Below, piece by piece: positions 58,101-64,000 of a stretch of DNA of 64,000 bases. Within the stretch, counting starts at the first letter, position 1, and each line of letters starts with the position of its first letter. Below the pieces are notes generated by a model that saw only the letters and a program-made list of their open reading frames with translations, was not told the DNA's origin and made no database searches. The DNA is from Dromaius novaehollandiae (Eukaryota > Chordata > Aves > Casuariiformes > Dromaiidae). The DNA is taken from positions 19,139,001 through 19,203,000 of the forward strand of contig NC_088102.1 in assembly GCF_036370855.1 (NCBI RefSeq), in the 5' to 3' direction. The position numbers and the translations under genes are program-made.

Positions 58101-61100
58101 AATATATGAAGTTATGTTGTTAGTCTCTTCTCTCTGGAAGGGAGAGGACTAAAAGGTGGCCAGGAAGACAGCATTCCTCTGCTGAACATCCATTTTCTGA
58201 GGATGTTTACAGTCCAGTTACTTTAAAGTAGAAGTGATTGGAGTCTCTGCAACTGTCATGTTTGATCTATGTCGCATTGACATAGTTGTGATAGTGATCT
58301 CCCTTCTCATTTTGTCCATTTCATGCCCTCTTTTCAGGAAAGTTTAGGAGAGGCAAATGCTGCACTGGATGCAGCATCAAGGCTTACTGAGCAACTTGAC
58401 TTCAAAGAGGAACAGATTGAGGAGCTTAAGAAAGAAGGTAACTGCCTTTTTTTCATCTCTCCTTAGAACACGCCAAGCAACTGAGGGGACGATGTGACAT
58501 TCCTAGAAACTTACCAAAAATTCTTTTTTATGAGGGAATACTAATGATAATTTTGCTGGGTTACTGTAGTTACAGCTCAGCCCTGACCTGTAATTTTGAC
58601 CGCAAAGTTTCCTTGAACCAGAAGTGAAAGTTACTTTTCTGTGTCTAGTTGTGTGACAGTTGTGTGATATAAATGGATGTCACCAACAGTACCGAGTGCT
58701 GAGGGAATGTTAGGCCTTTTTTTTTTTTTTCTCCTTCCTATGTGGTTGTGGTGTCTCTCCCTCCATTTTTCCCAACTCTTCCTACTTTGTCTTTCCCTCT
58801 CTATTTCTGTGGGTCACTGTATTTTGTTTTTACTGTGGCATCCTCTGTTATGCTTTTACTGAGCACATGGGGTGAATCTAAAGCTGGAGGAAAACTTCTG
58901 ACTTGTCCCTGAAGTTTGAGGTGGGGGGCTCTCTAAAGGAGGTTCTAAGGGCAGAGGTTTGCTCCTTCTCTGCAGTTACCCAACAGCTGTTACTTTATGT
59001 TCATTGTCCCATGTCTGTGGGAAATTTTTGGGTGAACACCTTTTATTAGGGCTTGTTGGGGGGGAGGTGCCTGGACCATCATCTCTACTGGATGCAGTGG
59101 TAACTCTTTTTGCTCTGAACGTGCTCAACTAATTATTGCTACTCATTTTTAAAATACGGTTAGTCTTCCTCTTGACTGACATGCATACATATATATATGT
59201 ATATATAAACATATGTAAATATATATATATATGCACTCACATATTTTTAAGCAGATTTGCTTGGGACTGGGTAATTAGTGTGAAAAGTCATTTGAAAAGC
59301 CTCAATTAATTCAGCAAGATCTCTACAATTTTGTAATGTTGTGACTTTTACTATGTAATTGAATGAGTATTTACTTAAGTGCAGTTTGGCATCCCATGGA
59401 CATCATAGGAGTGTTCCCTGAATTCACAGTCTGAGTTTTACAATCTAAATTTCAATCTGTTATATGAATGTGTGACTAGTTATTGTTGTTTTTGCTGTTT
59501 TTTTTTTTGAATCAGATTATCTGTAATTCTCTGTCTCACTACAGACATTCACAGCAAAAGTTTTCGAACACCCTGAGTCAAAATTAACCTTTGCATAGGC
59601 AAATATGACACTGTATGGAATGGGGAGCTCTGTGGTTACGGTTAATTTTGATTGCAGAACTTTGCATATCAGAGCAAGAGGGGGAACATGTTAGTAAGTT
59701 TGAACTTTGAGAGAAAACTGGATCTCAGTATTTTATTAAGCTTTGTTGTATTGGCAAGTGATTTAGTTTTCAAAAAAAAAATTTAAGAGGTCACTGAATA
59801 AAGAAAACAGCACTTTAATGTTGTTGTAGAATAAATCATAATTTTATTGAAAAAAGAGACCACTCCGTTTTCTCTATTTACACAAGAAAACATATAATGT
59901 CTTATTGAAAATCAGCCAAATACATTCCCAGACACAGTTTTGCTGGCCAAATCTTTTGAAGGATTTCTTTATGGATTTTTTTGGCAGGCAAAGTGATTTT
60001 AATGGAAAAGTATAAGATGTACCAGATGCACTTTTCTGGATTGCCATAAATGGTTAACAGATTTTTGGAGACTGTTGTAAATGTTTGGTTTACAGCAGTC
60101 CATGCTGAATTTTCACTTGGGTCTTTTTTGTTATTTAGTCTTTTTACACGCACATGAAGTAAATATTTAAGCCCTTTTCAACTGTGAAATTCTATTTTAG
60201 AAGGAAATACTCCATTTTAAAAATGCAAGCTGTGTAGTCACTGTTTGGATGAATGTAGCTATGTAGGTGTCATTAAAAGTTGATCCTCTTCAGTCTAAAG
60301 CGTTCCGTCAGAAGTAACAGAAAATGCTTAGCAGTAACATTTCACTTTAAAATTATCAGTAGATTTATTTTAAAATTCATTATGCGAATAAAAATTGAAA
60401 CGGAAACTTGCTGCTTTCTTGCTGTGTAGAGTATATAATAGCAACAACGTGGGATTTACGTGAAGCTTATTTTCAGACACTGTTTATCTTTTTGTGGTAT
60501 TAGGAGTTTAACTTTTTTTTCTTCCCTTTTGCTCTGTAGAAGACCTAAATATAAATCAGCTTGCTTGTATGCTCCTACAACTGTTACCATTTCATAAATA
60601 TATTACAATTATTTTCATTCTAGCTTCAGGGGTCCTCTTTAACCACACTTACAAAATAGATGAGTTTTAGAGAACTTTAAATCTTAAAAACATGGAATAA
60701 TTCTCCAGTACCTCACTCTGGCATTTTGAGAGCAAGGAGTGCTAAAGAGCCGTCACATTATTGGAATGAGTTTCAGTGCATATGGATGCAGTTGTTGCAA
60801 GATATGATGTAGTATAGTATGTGTAATTTTGTTTGTTTCTTAACCTCCTTTGAAAAAGGAACTTAGTCCTTATGCTCCTTGAATAAGAATTTTCCCATCC
60901 TGACACTACTTAATTTTTTCTGCTCTGCACTCTCTAAAATTCATGTTTATGAGGTAAAATATTTATAAAGATGTGGAGTCTTTGAACAGGACACGTTAGG
61001 TTGTATCCGTTCCACAGCCTGGTTCTTTGATGTGTACCAAAACACTGAGGAGGTTGTCATGGAGTTATTAGTGTTAATTGAGAGCCATGCTGTGTCAACA

Positions 61101-63995
61101 TAGTTGTGGCCTGCATTTATTAAAGATTAAGAAGTCGTGTGGAAACTAGAGTGTTTTTCATACGTCCCAGATGATTTGAAAGGTATGCAGATTTATAAAA
61201 GTCACTTTTCTTCCCTTGTCTCCATCTTCTCTGAAGTAAAAGTTTTGTTTTGTTTTTTTAAAGAGTTCTAAAGTAGCCCATCATTCCTTCAAAGATGTTG
61301 AGGTTTTTATTGCATTTGTCTTATAGATTCTTTCCAAAAAATGTACCTTTGTTCTTTGTTGTTTGTTTTTATGAAGTAAAAATATGAGCCCCAGAGAGAT
61401 TAAATTTGTAGGAAAATTTAAGCTGATGGGCACTTTTTCTTTAGGATATGAGGATAACAATTCAACCTTTCGGGGGGGAGAAAAAATCATTGTCTCTGGT
61501 GATGTAACTTCAGGATATAGTTGGTCCTCACATAGAGGGTCCATGTTCTAAGGCATTTCTTAAGTCTTTATCACACACACAAACTTATTTGTACTTTTAT
61601 TAGAAAAAAAGTAACCTGGAAGATTGTATCTTGCAGAAGCTCAATTTGGTGAAAATTTTCATCTTAGCTGTTGTGAGATGAAATCACCTGTTTAGCAAAA
61701 AATTCTTTGTACCTTGTAAATATTTCTTTTCTTGTCTGAGAACATTTTGCTGGCAATGTTCCTGTATTTGGGGATTTAAGTCAGATGAGCTTCCCCCCCC
61801 CCCCCCCCAGCATTTTTTACTCTATCCTTTTTGCAGTCTTATGTAGACCTAAACATCAGATACTTTTATTCAGTTTCTAATGTAGCTGAGTCTTAGAAAA
61901 GTTTGGATCTTGTTTCCTTACAGGAGAAAGGTTATAAAATAAATTTTGGCAAGTAAAACCTTCAGGAGATGGGTTTTTTCCCTTTATTATGAGCTTTATT
62001 TTAAAAGGCTGTTTTTATGAGTTTGGGAGGCCAGAGGAAGTCTGAGTTACTGACCAGAATGATTGGGGTAATTGGCATATTCTGTATGTGAGCTAGCAAG
62101 TAATTTGCGTTAGTGAAATTTTAGAAGGGTAGAGAAGTTGGTGCTCTGGAATTACTGGACAAGAATGATGAACATAACATCAGGCCATGGCTGCCTCTTC
62201 TAATTCAATGGGCTGCTACCTTTGTATCTTCCCCTTTAGACATTCTTGTGTCGTGAAGCTAAAACGTGTTCATCAGAGACAAACGATTGATTAAGCTCAA
62301 GAATTTCAAAAAGCAGGAAGGTTGCACCATTAGCGAATCTAGGATCTGAACTCCTCTCTTACTCTTCTCATAGTTCCTGTTCCAGGTTTCTGGTGTGAAA
62401 AAGTGATTCATGTAATGTTATCATTGTTGTGATATGCTAGATGAAGTGATTTCATTGCAGCCACTACAGAACTGCATCAAAGCTTGGAGTCAGTGTGCAA
62501 AAATGTCAGAAGATTTGTGTAGCGTCTCCTGGCACACTTAAGAAACCCCCCTGATTAACTCACCTGTGATACTGGCCTATTAAATGGGCAGGCTGTGACA
62601 CCTGACTGAAAGTGTTTGCCACTATTTTCTTCTAAGTTTTCTTCAGAAGTTGTGGCATTTCATCTCTATCGTTTTAAACTGAATTTTTCTACTTCGGAAA
62701 GCCAGGGGAGTCTTGCGTGAATCTCTGCCGAGCGTTCCTTGCTAGCGTGAGGAGTGGCGAAGCGCAGCAGTGGTTCTGGGATGCGTGAGTGCGTTCCAGC
62801 ATTATGTTTCAAGTGTGAGGAGAAGGCTTGTAGCAGGAGCAGGGAAGGTGCTCAATGGAAGAGAGCCACAGCAAGTGACTGATGTTGCTGGGCTAGCCTG
62901 TGCTTCTCCTGGGAAACTGGAGAACTCCTAAGTACTTAGAGGCTTTAGGAACCTGCCAGTAGACTATGTGAAATAGCAGAGCTTAGGAATGTTTGAGATT
63001 AATATTCAAGTGTAGTGTTGCTTTAAATACTTTATCGAGCCTGAAAATGGGATGCTGGTGTCTTAAAAGAATCCATGGGCATTGGAAAGGTAAGATGGAA
63101 ATGAGGAAGCGTACGTTAAAGGCTGTCTTTTCAGAGCAGGATATGCTATGACAGCTGTCTCAGTCTGTTACCTAGGTGGTCTGCTGTAACTGCTCTGACT
63201 GGGTAGGCAATACCCAGAAAAGGGGATAAAGCTGAGTTATAGAAACTCTGCCATTTCCCAATATTTTGCAGAGCTCTGAAAATAACAATAAGCTCTGGAG
63301 TCTGGAAGGGCAGTACTTCTGCTTCAGGGCAATGATGTCCTTTCTGAACTAATGGTCCCTCTTGCACTTCTTCAGTCAAGAGGTAAAATTGCACCTGGAA
63401 TCTGTTGAAACAGCTCTTCACATCTTTAATGTATTTTTAAAGAAAATTCAGATTGGTGTTTAGAAGGTGGTCACTAACCATCCAGTTGTAGCTTTCTGGA
63501 ACAGCCTTCAAGTAGGAGTGCTGAGATGAAAAGACCTGACAACATGGAGTTTGGTCAGGTTATGAAAAGGATTGCAACCGCAGGACTGCAGACCCTGATC
63601 CATAGCTCCTTTCCAGTTCTCTGTCATCTAGGTGTAACTCAGCAGCTCATCAGTTTTGCAGTGGATTTGTATTATGTATGTTTCTGTACTTTAGCATTGA
63701 GTATTATTCTAGAAATTTCAGCTTATGAATTAAAATAATCACTTACTAAGTTGCCACCTTTTATAAAATCATGCTGATTTTATTAAAAGTGGACCATAAC
63801 AATATTTAAAAATTTTAATATTAAACATTTTTGGTTTGAAACGTAAGTATGAATTAATAATGTTTTGAAAGCAAGTTCTCCATTTTTGTTCGTTTTGAAA
63901 TCACATTTTATAGGTGAGATCAGAAGAGAAATGCTAGAAGATGTACAAAATAAACTAATGAATCTTATCAACAGCACAGAAGGAAAGGTGGACAA
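37020..63995 (+). CDS. TRIP11: TRIP11 (GMAP-210), cis-Golgi coiled-coil tether, residues 1-1789, truncated by window edge
   Basis: Long coiled-coil golgin that tethers curved vesicles at the cis-Golgi/ERGIC and anchors IFT20 for ciliary traffic (family knowledge). Seventeen exons splice in phase: 37020-37158, 39675-39751, 40820-40930, 42057-42332, 43232-43300, 43990-44155, 45947-46315, 46989-47029, 47509-47604, 48818-49024, 50075-53107, 55441-55581, 55795-55988, 57403-57566, 57908-58011, 58338-58437 and 63914-63995. They total 5369 nt. Residues 1-38 form the curvature-sensing ALPS motif, rich in G, S and L and poor in charge ([20 protein letters not shown]). The rest is mainly heptad coiled coil rich in E, K, Q and L, with a non-coiled acidic island [10 protein letters not shown] in exon 4. 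The C-terminal GRAB-type region that binds Arf1 lies beyond 64000. Confidence 0.97.
37159..39674 (+). other. TRIP11 intron 1
   Basis: GC-rich for the first 250 nt (end of the CpG island), then AT-rich. No exon or repeat family recognised. Confidence 0.85.
39675..39751 (+). CDS. TRIP11: TRIP11 exon 2 (residues 47-72)
   Basis: [20 protein letters not shown] then AQKSE. The acceptor is CTTTCAG and the donor AGAA/GTAAGA. Confidence 0.94.
40820..40930 (+). CDS. TRIP11: TRIP11 exon 3 (residues 73-109)
   Basis: [20 protein letters not shown] through YRNQLQQKE, the start of the first coiled coil. Confidence 0.96.
42057..42332 (+). CDS. TRIP11: TRIP11 exon 4 (residues 110-201)
   Basis: [20 protein letters not shown], an Ala/Ser/Pro-rich spacer, the acidic [10 protein letters not shown], then [16 protein letters not shown]. 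The spacer is probably disordered. Confidence 0.96.
43232..43300 (+). CDS. TRIP11: TRIP11 exon 5 (residues 202-224)
   Basis: [20 protein letters not shown] then IIK. The acceptor is TTCTTACCTAG and the donor TTAAG/GTAAGA. Confidence 0.94.
43990..44155 (+). CDS. TRIP11: TRIP11 exon 6 (residues 225-279)
   Basis: [20 protein letters not shown] through [16 protein letters not shown]. The conserved ISRRHREEL segment is present. Confidence 0.96.
44156..45946 (+). other. TRIP11 intron 6
   Basis: AT-rich intron, no exon or RNA gene recognised. Confidence 0.85.
45947..46315 (+). CDS. TRIP11: TRIP11 exon 7 (residues 280-402)
   Basis: Begins [20 protein letters not shown] and ends [13 protein letters not shown]. 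The middle is less conserved with mammals than the ends. Confidence 0.95.
46344..46397. repeat. 29-bp tandem duplication in TRIP11 intron 7
   Basis: A 25-bp unit (AATCATATCCTCACAGG then TTTCCACT) occurs at 46344-46368 and again, identical, at 46373-46397, separated by GAAC. It starts 29 nt after the exon 7 donor, next to a TG run. Confidence 0.95.
46989..47029 (+). CDS. TRIP11: TRIP11 exon 8 (residues 403-416)
   Basis: [14 protein letters not shown], a 41-nt microexon-like exon between consensus sites. Confidence 0.93.
47509..47604 (+). CDS. TRIP11: TRIP11 exon 9 (residues 417-448), divergent
   Basis: [20 protein letters not shown] then [12 protein letters not shown]. Splice sites and phase are good, but the first 20 residues match mammalian TRIP11 poorly and interrupt the heptads. 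Only the second half aligns clearly. Confidence 0.85.
47605..50074 (+). other. TRIP11 introns 9 and 10 (around exon 10)
   Basis: AT-rich non-coding sequence. The last part has T and G runs (near 49827-49852). No additional exon recognised. Confidence 0.8.
48818..49024 (+). CDS. TRIP11: TRIP11 exon 10 (residues 449-517)
   Basis: [20 protein letters not shown] through [17 protein letters not shown]. The acceptor AACTTAAG is weak but the phase and homology are clear. Confidence 0.95.
50075..53107 (+). CDS. TRIP11: TRIP11 exon 11, giant exon (residues 518-1528)
   Basis: A single 3033-nt open exon of coiled coil from [20 protein letters not shown] to [10 protein letters not shown]. It matches the giant TRIP11 exon of mammals. 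Most conserved is the stretch around [20 protein letters not shown]-like sequence (about residues 1163-1182, here with SQDMF). The donor is AACAG/GTATGT. Confidence 0.98.
53108..55440 (+). other. TRIP11 intron 11
   Basis: The frame of exon 11 stays open for 52 codons past the donor and then stops at 53264. An open frame at 53941-54321 lacks any recognisable domain. Otherwise non-coding. Confidence 0.85.
55441..55581 (+). CDS. TRIP11: TRIP11 exon 12 (residues 1529-1575)
   Basis: [20 protein letters not shown] through [11 protein letters not shown]. The donor is GTGAG/GTACAA. Confidence 0.95.
55795..55988 (+). CDS. TRIP11: TRIP11 exon 13 (residues 1576-1639)
   Basis: [20 protein letters not shown] through [10 protein letters not shown]. 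The acceptor CTACACAG follows a poor pyrimidine tract. The preceding intron is only 213 bp. Confidence 0.95.
55989..57402 (+). other. TRIP11 intron 13
   Basis: Contains a 17-A run at 56701-56717. No exon or RNA gene recognised. Confidence 0.85.
57403..57566 (+). CDS. TRIP11: TRIP11 exon 14 (residues 1640-1694)
   Basis: [20 protein letters not shown] through [11 protein letters not shown]. The acceptor is TTTTTATGAAG. Confidence 0.95.
57908..58011 (+). CDS. TRIP11: TRIP11 exon 15 (residues 1695-1729)
   Basis: [20 protein letters not shown] through [10 protein letters not shown]. Confidence 0.95.
58338..58437 (+). CDS. TRIP11: TRIP11 exon 16 (residues 1730-1762)
   Basis: [20 protein letters not shown] then [13 protein letters not shown]. 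The donor is GAAG/GTAACT. Confidence 0.95.
59187..59233. repeat. AT-rich dinucleotide repeat
   Basis: Blocks of ATATAT separated by GTAT, AAAC and GTAA. Confidence 0.9.
61793..61808. repeat. 16-base C run
   Basis: Uninterrupted C16 preceded by TT and followed by AGCATTTTTT. Its length is likely uncertain in assembly. Confidence 0.95.
63914..63995 (+). CDS. TRIP11: TRIP11 exon 17 (residues 1763-1789), last in window
   Basis: [20 protein letters not shown] then STEGKVD, ending at donor GACAA/GTAAG, which is the last five bases of the window. The remaining 190 or so residues (by family length) lie to the right. Confidence 0.93.
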
Positions 63996-64000
63996 GTAAG

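Larger units (their letters stand above)
58438..63913 (+). other. TRIP11 intron 16
   Basis: The longest intron in the window (5.5 kb). It has an AT/TG-rich simple repeat (59187-59233), a 16-C run (61793-61808) and a slightly more GC- and CpG-rich patch at 62700-62900. No exon of this or another gene was recognised. Confidence 0.85.

Overview
The window is ordinary vertebrate nuclear DNA carrying four protein-coding genes in conserved synteny with human 14q32.12. From left to right they are CPSF2 on the minus strand, then NDUFB1, ATXN3 and TRIP11 on the plus strand. GT-AG introns, three CpG-island promoters, long AT-rich introns and AATAAA poly(A) signals all indicate a vertebrate. A bird is most likely: introns are short compared with the mammalian genes, the ATXN3 model gives 363 residues (the length I recall for chicken ataxin-3), and mammalian SINEs and LINEs are absent. 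I could not fix the species. I saw no bacterial-type operons, CRISPR arrays, tRNA or rRNA genes and no intact mobile element.

Layout. Positions 1 to about 11240 hold the 5' part of CPSF2: ten coding exons (residues 1 to 531) and a probable non-coding first exon. The 3' half of the gene lies beyond the left edge. A CpG island at about 10780-11720 serves as a bidirectional promoter for CPSF2 and NDUFB1. NDUFB1 (coding exons 12232-12371 and 14247-14283) encodes a 58-residue complex I subunit and ends at a poly(A) signal at 14534. A second CpG island (about 14930-15600) starts ATXN3, whose eleven exons run from 15150 to 28653, followed by a long 3' UTR with a good poly(A) signal at 31346. An intergenic stretch of about 5 kb follows and contains a CpG-rich block of unknown origin at 35390-36060. 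The third CpG island (about 36470-37400) starts TRIP11. Seventeen TRIP11 exons, one of them 3033 bp long, run to 63995, and the window stops five bases into the intron after exon 17.

The genes do unrelated housekeeping work: mRNA 3'-end processing (CPSF2), respiratory complex I (NDUFB1), deubiquitination and protein quality control (ATXN3), and cis-Golgi tethering (TRIP11/GMAP-210). What links them is promoter architecture. Three of the four start regions contain an ATGGCGGC (YY1-type) core whose ATG also opens a very short upstream reading frame.

Most interesting observations: a minimal, interrupted glutamine tract in ATXN3; an open ATXN3 intron 10 that would replace the third UIM with a hydrophobic tail, as in the human 2UIM isoform; a near-CLEAR E-box and duplicated CCAAT modules just upstream of the ATXN3 start; the YY1/uORF coupling; a (GGGAC)n G-quadruplex candidate in the bidirectional promoter; and the CpG-rich intergenic block. 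I found no wholly new biological system.
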